A stretch of 55,273 nt of DNA, taken from contig JABDFI010000007.1 of the NCBI GenBank assembly GCA_013286595.1, positions 1 through 55,273 on the forward strand. The letters run 5' to 3'. Below the pieces are notes generated by a model. That model was not told the DNA's origin, did not search any database, and saw nothing but the letters and a program-made list of their open reading frames with translations. Source of the stretch: Chlamydiota bacterium. GTDB lineage: Bacteria > Chlamydiota > Chlamydiia > Chlamydiales > Rhabdochlamydiaceae. The position numbers and the translations under genes were made by a program. Position 1 is the first letter of the stretch. Each line of letters opens with the position of its first letter. Of the stretch, positions 32,094 through 40,603 are shown in pieces.

Positions 32094-33133
32094 CCGAAAA
32101 TCTCCTCGTTCATACGTTCGACAGCTTTAGAAATGTGTTCCTGTGAGAGATGCGAATATCTCCTGGTGACCTCCAGTCGCTTGTGCCCGAGTAAAATACC
32201 GATCTCCACAAGATTCGAGCCGGACATCGCCATGTAGGAAGCTGCAGAGTGTCTGAGGTCGTGAAATCGAAAATTCTTGATGCCTGTTTGTTGTAAAGCA
32301 GCCGTCCAAGCTTTGCGAAGATCCATAGGTTTGCCTAGGATTTTTCCCGGAAAGAGTAATTGGTGATGTAGTTGGCGTTCATGCAAATGTTGTTCTAGAA
32401 GTTCTAAGGCAAGATTTGCTAAAGGGATAGTCCTACAGGTCTTGTTCTTTGTCTTTTCGAGGATAATCTGCCTACGCTGCAAATCGACTTGCTGCCAGGT
32501 GAGATTCATGATCTCGCTTTGACGCATACCTGTGCTAATTGCTAGGATGACCACGATGTAGAGAAACGGGCTATAGCTATCTTTACAAGCACTTAAAAGC
32601 TGATGACGTTCCTCATTGCTCAAGAATCGAACTCTACCGGAAGGCTCTCTAGGCTTTTTGATTTTGCTCACGGGAGAAGATTCCAACCAACCAAACTCCT
32701 TGATCCCGATTGTAAAAACATGACTAAGAGCTGCGATGTACCTGACTACAGTCGCGGGACTTCTTTGGACTCCCCTTTTGCTTATAGCCTGTAACAGCTC
32801 GTCTCTACCGCCTGCAATCATCGCCGGTGTGATGTCATTGAGAACATAACAGCCTAACTTTTCCTTCCACCACGTGAGCTGGGCTTTTCTAGCATTCGAA
32901 GGATTGACCTGCTCGATGTAACGATCGATCATATCTCCAAGCGTATGCTTTTTCGCTTCAACGGTTTTAAAATATCTTCCTTCCCGGATGGCGGCTTCTG
33001 TGTGCTGCGCCCACTTCCTAGCATCGGTAATGCGGGCAAAGGTAGCTGTTTGCGTTGGATGACCTTTCAGCCTAATAATGACTTGAAAACGCAAAACTCC
33101 ATCCTGATCTTTTCTTTTGTTTATTGTGGCCAT
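32090..33133 (-). CDS. int: Tyrosine-type site-specific integrase
   Basis: About 347 residues from ATG 33133, after GGAGAAT, preferred over the 33196 start whose first 21 residues are unlike integrases. N-terminal arm-type domain (ATINKRKDQDGVLRFQVII...), core-binding SAM-like domain around 65-165, and catalytic domain: Arg I in STGMRQSEIMNL, Lys in LEKTKNKTCRTIPL, H-x-x-R in FHDLRHSAASYM, His/Trp in ILLGHKRLEVT and Tyr nucleophile in RRYSHLS (about residue 330). All six residues are present. It is adjacent to the tRNA-Asn gene carrying the att core, which shows it acts at this tRNA. Confidence 0.95.
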   Translation of the reverse strand: MATINKRKDQDGVLRFQVIIRLKGHPTQTATFARITDARKWAQHTEAAIREGRYFKTVEAKKHTLGDMIDRYIEQVNPSNARKAQLTWWKEKLGCYVLNDITPAMIAGGRDELLQAISKRGVQRSPATVVRYIAALSHVFTIGIKEFGWLESSPVSKIKKPREPSGRVRFLSNEERHQLLSACKDSYSPFLYIVVILAISTGMRQSEIMNLTWQQVDLQRRQIILEKTKNKTCRTIPLANLALELLEQHLHERQLHHQLLFPGKILGKPMDLRKAWTAALQQTGIKNFRFHDLRHSAASYMAMSGSNLVEIGILLGHKRLEVTRRYSHLSQEHISKAVERMNEEIFG

Positions 33134-33320
33134 GATTCTCCAAAAACTACGTTTGCAACACAAGACCTTTGATCTTATGACTACACGATAGGACACGACA
33201 GGATATAAGCCTTATTGGATCGCTTATCGGACTTTTTGATAAGTCGGATAGCGAAATACCTTGTTCGTGTTACTTTTTTGTGGAGTGCAGCATTAGTGTA
33301 GCATTCAGGTTTGAACGCAT

Positions 33321-33354
33321 AAAAAAAGCAGTTAAGTTTTACACCTAACTGCTT
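33321..33354 (-). terminator. Element-supplied tRNA-Asn terminator
   Basis: On the minus strand, stem AAGCAGTTA / TAACTGCTT (9 bp and an imperfect extension) followed by T7, immediately downstream of the tRNA-Asn. It replaces the displaced terminator left at 21888-21924, so integration keeps the tRNA gene terminated. Confidence 0.75.
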
Positions 33355-33362
33355 GATAGACA

Positions 33363-33410
33363 AGAACTCCGGGTGCAAGATTCGAACTTGCGACCAATGG
33401 ATTAACAGTC
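33363..33410. repeat. Right attachment site (attR), 48-bp direct repeat inside tRNA-Asn
   Basis: Identical to 21932-21979; here the match continues into an intact tRNA. Confidence 0.92.
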
Positions 33411-33438
33411 CACTGCTCTACCGCTGAGCTAACCCGGA
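33367..33438 (-). tRNA. tRNA-Asn (GTT)
   Basis: 72-nt cloverleaf on the minus strand: acceptor strands TCCGGGT / ACCCGGA with G discriminator, D arm around TTAGCTCAGCGGTAGAGC, anticodon loop CTGTTAA (anticodon GTT, Asn), T loop GTTCGAATC. CCA is not encoded. It is adjacent to the RecD-type helicase gene and is the target of the integrative element. Confidence 0.97.
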
Positions 33439-33531
33439 ATAAGAAGCAACAATCTTAAATTAAACGGGAATTTACATCAAATCTCTTGTGGGGTCTTGGG
33501 TTTAATTCTGATAGTAAGTAATCTTTTGGCT

Positions 33532-35685
33532 ATGGAAGAGATTTACGGATTCATCGAGAGCATTGTCTACACCGAGCACGAACGTGGCTTTACAGTCGCC
33601 CGGTTAAAAGAGCCGCGTAAGAAAGAATTGACCTGCATTGTCGGGACCATGCCTTCCATCCAACCCGGTGAGACATTGAGATGTAAAGGGGGGTGGAAAC
33701 ATCATCCGAGTCACGGCCAACAATTTGAAGTGAAGAGTTTTGAGCTGGAAGCGCCCTCTGATTTACTAGGAATTAAGAAATATCTTGAATCGGGCATGAT
33801 CAAGGGGATCGGCCCTGTGTATGCTGAGAGAATTGTGAAGGCATTCGCCTCAGAAACGCTTGACATCATCGATAAGACGCCTGAGAGATTGATTGAGGTT
33901 TCAGGTCTTGGGCAAAAACGGATGGAGATGATCACTAAATGCTGGAAAGAACAGCATGCGATCCGCTCGGTCATGGTGTTCTTGCGAGGACATGGTGCAA
34001 GTCCAGCCTTTGCTCATAAAATCTACAAGACCTATGGCGAGGCCAGTATCGATCAGGTCAAAAAAAAACCCTATCAAATGGCCAAAGATATCCATGGAAT
34101 TGGCTTTAAAACTGCCGATACCATTGCTAAGGGAACAGGAATACCTCATGACTCTTCAGCGAGAATTGACGCAGGTATTGAATACACATTGTGGGAGCTC
34201 AGTGGCGATGGGCATATGTGTTATCCTGAAAAGGAACTCATCCCCCAAGTTGCTATGACTTTGGAAATTCCCGAAGAGAAAGTAGGAGGAAGGATCTCGG
34301 CTTTAGTCAACGCGCAGGAACTCGTCAAAGAAGAGGATAGAATTTGGGTTAAACCTCTATTCCTCGCTGAAATCGGGATAGCTCGTGAACTGGCAAGGCT
34401 TGTGCATGCTTCATGCCGGATTCGCTCTGTATTGGCCGATAAAGCTCTTGAGTGGGTAGAAAAATTGTTGAAGATTGAACTCGCTCCTGAACAAAAAAGT
34501 GCTGTCGCAGCTGGAGTGAAAGAAAAGGTGTTAGTGGTGACCGGTGGACCCGGTACGGGAAAAAGCACCATTACAAAAGCTCTTTTAGCCATCACTGAAA
34601 AAATTACAACCACTATTTTACTGGCAGCGCCAACGGGAAAAGCGGCGAAACGACTCAGTGAAATCACGGGTAAAAAAGCCTCTACTATTCACAGCTTGCT
34701 CGAAATGGACTTCACCAAGGGTTCATTCAAAAAGAACAGAAGTAATCCCCTCACGTGTGATCTCCTTATCGTCGATGAAGCGAGCATGATTGATGCGCAA
34801 CTGATGTATCACTTGCTCAAAGCGATACCAGATGATGCACGTGTGATCTTAATTGGTGATGTCGATCAGTTACCAAGCGTGGGTCCTGGAACGGTACTCA
34901 AAGATATCATTCTATCTGAACAGCTGCCTGTGATTCTCTTGAAAAAAATCTTTAGGCAAGCAGCAGGTTCTCGCATCATCACCAATGCCCATAAAATCAA
35001 TGAGGGAACCTTTCCAGACATTTCCTATCAGGCATCCAGTGATTTTTCATTCATCGAAGCACAAGAACCAGAAGAAGTTCTGCAAACGATTCTTGATTTG
35101 ATCATGAATAAACTTCCCAAGAGTCATCGGTTACATCGATTCGATGATATCCAAGTCTTATCTCCTATGAAACGAGGGATCATCGGCACGGAAAACCTCA
35201 ATGTTGTTCTACAACAACACTTAAATCCCAGTACGAATCCCTTACATCGCATGGGAAGATGCTTTCACATTGGAGACAAGGTGATGCAACTTCGAAATAA
35301 TTACGAAAAGGAAGTGTATAATGGTGATGTGGGTAAAATCGTCGAAATAGACTTAGGGGAACATCTTCTTAAAGTGGCTTTTGATGGGAAAGTGGTACCC
35401 TATGATTTTACGGAACTGGATGAATTAATCTTGGCCTATGCCGTATCGATCCATAAATACCAGGGAAGCGAATGCCCTTGCGTGATCATTCCGATACATA
35501 CCACTCATTTCAAGATGCTGTACCGCAACTTACTGTATACAGGTCTCACACGCGGTAAAAAACGAGCAATTTTTGTCGGAACTGCTAAAGCGATTGCTAT
35601 TGCGATTCAGAATAAAGAGGTCCTCAACCGTCAAACAGGACTTAAACAAGCCCTGCAGAAATTTCTTCCCAGAAAATCTTTTTAA
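33532..35685 (+). CDS. recD: RecD-type (RecD2-like) DNA helicase
   Basis: A 717-residue SF1B helicase from ATG 33532 (an in-frame TTG at 33496 is poorer). N-terminal OB-like/helix-hairpin-helix part (IKKYLESGMIKGIGPVYAERI and LGQKRMEMI), then motif I VVTGGPGTGKSTITKALLA, LIVDEASMIDAQLM (motif II), VILIGDVDQLPSVGPG (III), and the C-terminal HKYQGSECPCVIIPI and LLYTGLTRGKK (motifs V-VI). The length fits RecD2-type proteins. In chlamydiae recD sits next to metG, as here. The absence of adjacent recB/recC fits RecD2-like independent function or the separate recB/recC of chlamydiae. Confidence 0.93.
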   Translation: MEEIYGFIESIVYTEHERGFTVARLKEPRKKELTCIVGTMPSIQPGETLRCKGGWKHHPSHGQQFEVKSFELEAPSDLLGIKKYLESGMIKGIGPVYAERIVKAFASETLDIIDKTPERLIEVSGLGQKRMEMITKCWKEQHAIRSVMVFLRGHGASPAFAHKIYKTYGEASIDQVKKKPYQMAKDIHGIGFKTADTIAKGTGIPHDSSARIDAGIEYTLWELSGDGHMCYPEKELIPQVAMTLEIPEEKVGGRISALVNAQELVKEEDRIWVKPLFLAEIGIARELARLVHASCRIRSVLADKALEWVEKLLKIELAPEQKSAVAAGVKEKVLVVTGGPGTGKSTITKALLAITEKITTTILLAAPTGKAAKRLSEITGKKASTIHSLLEMDFTKGSFKKNRSNPLTCDLLIVDEASMIDAQLMYHLLKAIPDDARVILIGDVDQLPSVGPGTVLKDIILSEQLPVILLKKIFRQAAGSRIITNAHKINEGTFPDISYQASSDFSFIEAQEPEEVLQTILDLIMNKLPKSHRLHRFDDIQVLSPMKRGIIGTENLNVVLQQHLNPSTNPLHRMGRCFHIGDKVMQLRNNYEKEVYNGDVGKIVEIDLGEHLLKVAFDGKVVPYDFTELDELILAYAVSIHKYQGSECPCVIIPIHTTHFKMLYRNLLYTGLTRGKKRAIFVGTAKAIAIAIQNKEVLNRQTGLKQALQKFLPRKSF

Positions 35686-35688
35686 AAT

Positions 35689-36099
35689 TCATTTAGTAGG
35701 AAAAACCCCTTTTTCCGATTTGGGTTTAGCATTCAAGGAGGGAGAACTTCCCATCGGACCATCGGGAAAAACACCTTTTTCGGCTTGAGGTACAGGGTTT
35801 ACGCCCGGATTACGTTGAGGAGATCTATTCGGAGTATACCCTTCTGGAGCATCTGGAAAAACGCCTTTTTCGGCTTCAGGATCAGGTGTAATTGCTGGAT
35901 TTTGTCCGGGAGATGTTGTGTTCGGAGCCGTCCCTTCAGGACCGTCAGGAAAAACCCCCTTTTCCTCATCTGGGTTGGGAGTTGAAGACGGAAGCATGGC
36001 TTCATCAGCAGGAAAAACTCCTTTTTCTGCGATATAGCTATCTCCGTGAACCATCGATGTGGTTAAAAGTATTGCAGCAGTAATCCCTAGCTTTTTCAT
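35689..36099 (-). CDS. Secreted EKGVFP-repeat protein of unknown function
   Basis: A 136-residue protein with a signal peptide (MKKLGITAAILLTTSMVHGD) and then five EKGVFP motifs at residues 25-30, 46-51, 77-82, 107-112 and 129-134, mostly followed by D(G/A)P(E/M)G and joined by Pro/Ser/Asn-rich linkers. No Cys. The composition suggests an extended, disordered exported polypeptide with repeated binding motifs. I do not recognise the repeat. A purine-rich AAGAG precedes the start. It ends 3 bp after the convergent recD stop, with an EKGVFPTK C-terminus that copies the repeat. Confidence 0.8.
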   Translation of the reverse strand: MKKLGITAAILLTTSMVHGDSYIAEKGVFPADEAMLPSSTPNPDEEKGVFPDGPEGTAPNTTSPGQNPAITPDPEAEKGVFPDAPEGYTPNRSPQRNPGVNPVPQAEKGVFPDGPMGSSPSLNAKPKSEKGVFPTK

Positions 36100-36162
36100 A
36101 AAGTCTCTTAATGATGTGAAAAAATCAGATATAGCTTATTGGCAAAAAAAGTGTATAGTTTT

Positions 36163-38199
36163 TTATGAGATTTTTGCACCTGGCAGTGCATGGTGAAAGA
36201 AAGGTAATTCAAGACCATGAGGGGCTTCTGCAGCCAGAATCATCCCCTGACTTTCAATTCCCATGAGCTTTGCAGATTTTAAGTTCGCTACAAGGATGAT
36301 CTGTTTCCCGATCAAAAGCGTGAGATCGTCCATCTTTTCACCAATTCCTGACACAACGGTGCGTTGTTCAGTGCCAAGGTCGACGGTGAGCTTGAGGAGC
36401 TTTTTACTATTGGGGACACGTTCTACTTGCGTGATTTTTGCAACGCGTAAATCGAGCTTGCGGACGTCGTCAATGGAGATGAGTTCTTTATGTGCTTCTT
36501 GCACCTTGGGACGCTGTGAAGTAAGCTGTTGAAGCTTGTTGATTTCTTTGGCAATGATCTCATCTTCTACGCGTGTAAAAAGAATCTGGGGTGGTGGTAG
36601 ATGGTGCCCTACTGGCAAAGGATGAGAGACCACTTTATCCCAATGATGTTGGGATAAATGAGAGGTATAGCCTAACATTTTCCAGATTTTCTCTGCACTT
36701 TCGGGCATCACAGGGAAAGAGACTAGAGCAAGCAGCTTAAGGCATTCTAAACAACAGGCAAGTGTGGATTGCATGTCATGAGCAGTTACTGCACTTTTAA
36801 CGGCCACCCAAGGTTTTTTAGCATCAAAATAAGCATTGCCCACTTGAGCAATCTCCATCATAAGCTGGCAGGCGCGTCGAAGGCGGAAAGTGTCGTAAGC
36901 TTCGCTGCACGCCTGAACTAGATGGATGATCTTATCGAGAAATTCTCGGTCAACAGGTTGTATGTGGGTTTGTGAAGGAATTTTGCCTTCACAATGGTTC
37001 TGCAAAAAGACGAGCGTTCGATTCACTAAATTGCCATACTTTCCTAGCAACTCACTATTGCAACGCGCTTGAAAATCTTTCCAGGTGAATTCAGAATCTT
37101 GACTTTCAGGAGCATTCGATGCGATCACATAGCGAATTTGATCCGCTGTAAACTGCGTGAAAAAGGTATCGAGATCAATGTACCAACCATCTGATTTGCT
37201 AAATTGTCTTCCTTCGAGATTGTAGAATTCGTTAGCGGGCAATTCGTTGACTAACTTATAAGGCTGATTTTGTCCCATGATCATCGCAGGGAAAAAAACC
37301 GCATGGAAAGGAATGTTATCTTTCCCAATGAATTGAACGAGCTTGGTTTCAGGATCTAACCAGTAAGGTTTCCAGGCCTCTGGTTTTCCATGTAGTTCTG
37401 CCCATTCCTTGGTAGCTGAGATATAACCGATGGGAGCATCAAACCAAACATAGAGAACTTTGCCTTCTGTGTTGGGAAGGGGCACGGGAATTCCCCAATC
37501 AGAATCACGTGTGATTGCTCGCGGCTTTAAATCATCGATATAGGATTTGGAAAAATTGATGACGTTGGGCTTCCAGTGCTTAGAGTCTATCCAGGTAGTG
37601 AGCTTGTCCTTAAATTTATCAAAGCGCAAGAACCAATGTTTAGTGGGTTTTCGCGTTAACAACGCACCCGTTTGCTTAGAACGAGGGTTGATGAGATCAG
37701 TTGCTTCGTAACTTGCACCACATTTTTGACACTCATCCCCTCTTGCTTCTACAAAACCGCATTTAGGACAGGTGCCGATTACATACCGGTCAGCTAAAAA
37801 CCTTTTGTCCTTTTCTGAATACAGTTGATCAGTAATCCTCTCTTCAATGAAGCCATTTTCATTAAGATCTTTGAAAAACTCTTGGGTGGCTTGAGTGTGT
37901 CCTGCCCATGTGGTTCGAGAAAAATGATCAAAGGAAAAATTCAACTGGGCAAAGAGCTTTTTATTCATCTCGTGGAAGAGATCGACGTGCTGCTTAGGCG
38001 ATCTGCCAGCAAGCTCGGCACTAAGAGTGATGGCAATACCATACTCATCTGACCCACAAATATAGAGCACATCACTGCCTTTAAGGCGTTGAAACCTGGC
38101 ATAGCAGTCCCCTGGTAGATACGCACCTGCGATATGGCCAAAATGTAACGGGCCATTCGCATAGGGAAGTGCTGATGTAATCAGGATTTTTTGATGCAT
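36163..38199 (-). CDS. metG: Methionyl-tRNA synthetase
   Basis: A 678-residue class I synthetase that charges tRNA-Met. Signature HIGH region is SALPYANGPLHFGHIAGAYL (residues 9-28), with the zinc-knuckle region CPKCGFVEARGDECQKCGA and the KMSKS-type loop GRQFSKSDGWYID. The C-terminal EMAP/TRBP-type tRNA-binding domain begins at VRKLDLRVAKITQVERVPNS and ends near GLELPFFHHALPGAKIS. It shares its start codon region with the stop of the upstream small gene (1-nt overlap), so they are co-transcribed with gmk. Confidence 0.97.
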   Translation of the reverse strand: MHQKILITSALPYANGPLHFGHIAGAYLPGDCYARFQRLKGSDVLYICGSDEYGIAITLSAELAGRSPKQHVDLFHEMNKKLFAQLNFSFDHFSRTTWAGHTQATQEFFKDLNENGFIEERITDQLYSEKDKRFLADRYVIGTCPKCGFVEARGDECQKCGASYEATDLINPRSKQTGALLTRKPTKHWFLRFDKFKDKLTTWIDSKHWKPNVINFSKSYIDDLKPRAITRDSDWGIPVPLPNTEGKVLYVWFDAPIGYISATKEWAELHGKPEAWKPYWLDPETKLVQFIGKDNIPFHAVFFPAMIMGQNQPYKLVNELPANEFYNLEGRQFSKSDGWYIDLDTFFTQFTADQIRYVIASNAPESQDSEFTWKDFQARCNSELLGKYGNLVNRTLVFLQNHCEGKIPSQTHIQPVDREFLDKIIHLVQACSEAYDTFRLRRACQLMMEIAQVGNAYFDAKKPWVAVKSAVTAHDMQSTLACCLECLKLLALVSFPVMPESAEKIWKMLGYTSHLSQHHWDKVVSHPLPVGHHLPPPQILFTRVEDEIIAKEINKLQQLTSQRPKVQEAHKELISIDDVRKLDLRVAKITQVERVPNSKKLLKLTVDLGTEQRTVVSGIGEKMDDLTLLIGKQIILVANLKSAKLMGIESQGMILAAEAPHGLELPFFHHALPGAKIS

Positions 38200-38423
38200 T
38201 ATTCGTTGTCGTTGCGCTCTTCTTCTTCTATCTCTTGCAGATCTTTCAAGTATTGCTCGCTGGGATTGTTTTTCAGCTCATTTAACAGCTTGCTCATTTT
38301 AACCTCATGCCCGGATTTAATGTAAAAACGGGTGAGAGCAATAGCTTGGTTAACTAAAATAAAGTTACTCTTGAATAACCCCTTTAAACTTTCATTGGTC
38401 AGGGAGTCGCGTTGAGGTTTCAT
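38199..38423 (-). CDS. Small conserved protein between gmk and metG (RNA polymerase omega candidate)
   Basis: A 74-residue protein: MKPQRDSLTNESLKGLFKSN then FILVNQAIALTRFYIKSG and an acidic tail (EIEEEERNDNE). The segment LFKSNFILVNQAIALTRFYIKSG resembles the omega-subunit core (NRFELVLLAAKRARQL..G in others), and its place directly after gmk is where rpoZ normally lies. Omega in chlamydiae is commonly unassigned and the identity is weak, so I propose but do not name it. It overlaps gmk by 4 nt and metG by 1 nt. Confidence 0.6.
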   Translation of the reverse strand: MKPQRDSLTNESLKGLFKSNFILVNQAIALTRFYIKSGHEVKMSKLLNELKNNPSEQYLKDLQEIEEEERNDNE

Positions 38424-39031
38424 ACTTTCTCCAATTTAGGGTGTAATCGATGCTCTTCAGCAATCACAATACTGCGCAAGATAACGTAAGCATTGTCAAG
38501 ATTATCATTGATGATGTGATAATCGTATTCTTTCACTAACGTCATTTCTTGTTTAGCCCAGGTCAACCTCTCTTCAATTTTTTGAAGGTTTTCGGTTTGA
38601 CGGCGGATTAACCTTTCGCGTAGGGCTTCCAAACTCGGTGGGCTAACAAAAATGTAAACCGCTGGAAAATGGTGCTGTTTAAGTTGCATAGCTCCTTGAG
38701 TATCAATCACAAGGAAAACATGCTTTCCCATTTTTTGTTGCTTGATCACATATTCACGTGATGTACCATAATGATACCCGAAAACAGAAGCGTATTCAAG
38801 GAAATCTCCACGCTGGATCCTCGTTTCAAAATTTTCCTTGGTTAAGAAGTAGTAATCTTCCCCTTCTTTCTCATTGACGCGGATGGGACGGGTGGTGCAG
38901 GAAACGCTTTCAACGACGCAAGGAAATTCTTTAGAAAGCATTCTAACAAGGGTCGTTTTGCCAGTCCCTGCTGGAGCGCTTAATACAAACACTATCCCTT
39001 GAGATACATTTCCTAATATCTTCTGCGCCAT
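38420..39031 (-). CDS. gmk: Guanylate kinase
   Basis: A 203-residue nucleoside-monophosphate kinase converting GMP to GDP. P-loop VLSAPAGTGKTTLVRMLS at residues 16-33, the GMP-binding region VSCTTRPIRVNEKEGEDYYF (T-R-P-R type), FLEYASVFGYHYGTSREYV and the lid/Arg region FVSPPSLEALRERLIRR. Length is typical. It is followed on the same strand by the small omega-like gene and metG. It lies 2 bp after the yicC stop. Confidence 0.96.
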   Translation of the reverse strand: MAQKILGNVSQGIVFVLSAPAGTGKTTLVRMLSKEFPCVVESVSCTTRPIRVNEKEGEDYYFLTKENFETRIQRGDFLEYASVFGYHYGTSREYVIKQQKMGKHVFLVIDTQGAMQLKQHHFPAVYIFVSPPSLEALRERLIRRQTENLQKIEERLTWAKQEMTLVKEYDYHIINDNLDNAYVILRSIVIAEEHRLHPKLEKV

Positions 39032-39032
39032 C

Positions 39033-39917
39033 TTACTCGAAATTTTGCACTTGTTCTCGGATTTTTTCCAATTCGCTTTTAATCATCACCACAAATTGAG
39101 ACACTTCACCATCAGCAGATTTTGCTCCTAGAGTATTCGTCTCTCTCAACATCTCTTGAGTAAGAAATTCTAAGGTTCGTCCCACAGCTTTATCAGCCCT
39201 CAGCTGCTTTCTAAATTGATCAAGATGGGAATGCAATCGAACGAGCTCTTCTGTGACATCCATTCTTTCCGCTAAAAAAATCAGCTCCCTAGAGATCCTT
39301 TCTTCTAGATCTGGAGTAATCGCTTCCATTTCTTCGATTCTTTCAGTGATCTTTTTACGATAGCGATGCAGTGGCTCTTCTTTACGCTTTTCAATCTCTT
39401 TAATCTGCTTTTCAATGGAAACCAACCGGTTTTCCATGTCTAAGGCAAGAGCTTTTCCCTCTTCTAATTTCATGTGCATGAGTTCGTCTAAAGCTGCGTG
39501 CACAACACGTTGCAGGGCATTTTTATACTCTAGTTCTTGCTCTTTAGTATCGATGAGTGGAGATGAGTGGAGTTGATTGACCAGAAATGTTAAATCAATT
39601 GCTGCTTGAGGATCGTAGCCAAGCGTGCGAGCTACTTCACTCCAACCTGCATGCAACTGCTGGAGTTGGACCAATTGCTGATGAATGTTCTTGGTTGCAT
39701 CGCCATCACTCTGCATGGAAGCGCGAATCGTGATTTGCCCCCTCTCAATTTCAGAAGCCAGCCACTTGCGCACATCGATATCGAAACGCAATAGCTCTTT
39801 GGGTAAATAGACAGTCACATCAAGCATCTTGCGGTTGACCGAATGGATTTCAACCACTAGTTTGCCGAAGGTAAAGCTATCACTGGCCCTACCATAGGCT
39901 GTCATGCTTTTGATCAT
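39033..39917 (-). CDS. yicC: YicC-family protein (endoribonuclease-like)
   Basis: About 294 residues from ATG 39917; the frame is open to 39974 but the family starts at MIKSMTAYGRAS. The N-terminal domain has SMTAYGRA and VVEIHSVNRKMLDVTVYLP (S-V-N-x-R-x-L-D), as in YicC. The C-terminal DUF1732-type domain is MDVTEELVRLHSHLDQF, then GRTLEFLTQEMLRETNTLGAK. The YicC family includes an RNase in Escherichia coli. Placement before gmk is common in bacteria. Confidence 0.88.
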   Translation of the reverse strand: MIKSMTAYGRASDSFTFGKLVVEIHSVNRKMLDVTVYLPKELLRFDIDVRKWLASEIERGQITIRASMQSDGDATKNIHQQLVQLQQLHAGWSEVARTLGYDPQAAIDLTFLVNQLHSSPLIDTKEQELEYKNALQRVVHAALDELMHMKLEEGKALALDMENRLVSIEKQIKEIEKRKEEPLHRYRKKITERIEEMEAITPDLEERISRELIFLAERMDVTEELVRLHSHLDQFRKQLRADKAVGRTLEFLTQEMLRETNTLGAKSADGEVSQFVVMIKSELEKIREQVQNFE

Positions 39918-40015
39918 GAGAATACTCACTGGGAAAATAGCCAAGTATATAAAATATCCTAAGCTATTCGTCAAGGGATTTATTTTTATTTCTCACATAC
40001 GCACACAGGAAACTT

Positions 40016-40510
40016 TTAACACATTCCATACTGATAAACGACTTCGCTCCTTCGAGTTGTAACAACCTCCAGAACAGAACAATTACACTCTTTTATTCCT
40101 TTAGCTTGCATGCGAGCTAACCACCCATTCTCATCTAGCAAATCTCGATAAGTTAAGGACTTAACCGGATACAACACAGTGACATTTTTCAAAATATATT
40201 CTGGCGATTTAGCGGATTCTTTACCCTCTTCGATTAGCATCGTGCACTTGTGATAGACGCGTTCACTCTTGGTGTTATGATTAAATACTATAACATAACC
40301 CGCATGAATTAAATCGGCGGCCATTGATAATGCGGTTTTTCTAATCCATCGTACTGGTTGCAATGCTTGGTCTACCACTTCGATCACTTTATGAGCCGCT
40401 GCTTCAGGGCTTGGAACTTTTTGATTTTTCGCATCATATAATTCTATTAAACCTACTAATTCTTTATATGCTGCATCAAACATTGCTCGAGACGCTGCTT
40501 GTATTGCCAT
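40016..40510 (-). CDS. Hypothetical protein
   Basis: A 164-residue protein (MAIQAASRAMFDAAYKELVG...). I do not recognise a domain. The middle (SMAADLIHAGYVIVFNHNTKS) and C-terminus (ECNCSVLEVVTTRRSEVVYQYGM) look like alpha/beta structure, with Cys residues in ECNCSV and the last residue. It stands alone between yicC and rnhB on the same strand, with about 100 bp each side. It has no signal peptide. Confidence 0.7.
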   Translation of the reverse strand: MAIQAASRAMFDAAYKELVGLIELYDAKNQKVPSPEAAAHKVIEVVDQALQPVRWIRKTALSMAADLIHAGYVIVFNHNTKSERVYHKCTMLIEEGKESAKSPEYILKNVTVLYPVKSLTYRDLLDENGWLARMQAKGIKECNCSVLEVVTTRRSEVVYQYGMC

Positions 40511-40603
40511 CTCTTCACCTTAATTACTGAGTTTCAAAATAATTATTACACTCTCTTTGCGAAATTTTTTTCACGGAAATTGCTGTTCTTATTCGCATTT
40601 GAT

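Larger units (their letters stand above)
21932..33410. mobile_element. Integrative element (~11.4 kb) in tRNA-Asn
   Basis: Bounded by 48-bp direct repeats at 21932-21979 and 33363-33410, the latter part of an intact tRNA-Asn gene. Next to the tRNA lies a tyrosine integrase transcribed away from it, then a second recombinase-like gene, an AlpA-like gene, a primase-helicase, small phage-like genes and a cargo cassette (regulator, DUF2829-like membrane protein, zinc-ribbon helicase, AlbA_2/HATPase). There are no capsid, tail, portal, conjugation or terminase large-subunit genes, so it resembles a P4/PICI-like satellite or a genomic island rather than a prophage. Integration restored the tRNA 3' end and supplied a new terminator. 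Confidence 0.9.

Noticed and set aside
21932-33410. Complete prophage
   Set aside because: No capsid, portal, tail, lysis or terminase large-subunit genes are visible; the content fits a satellite or island.
34221-34667. A 148-residue minus-strand frame inside recD
   Set aside because: A shadow of the strongly conserved RecD helicase motifs on the plus strand.
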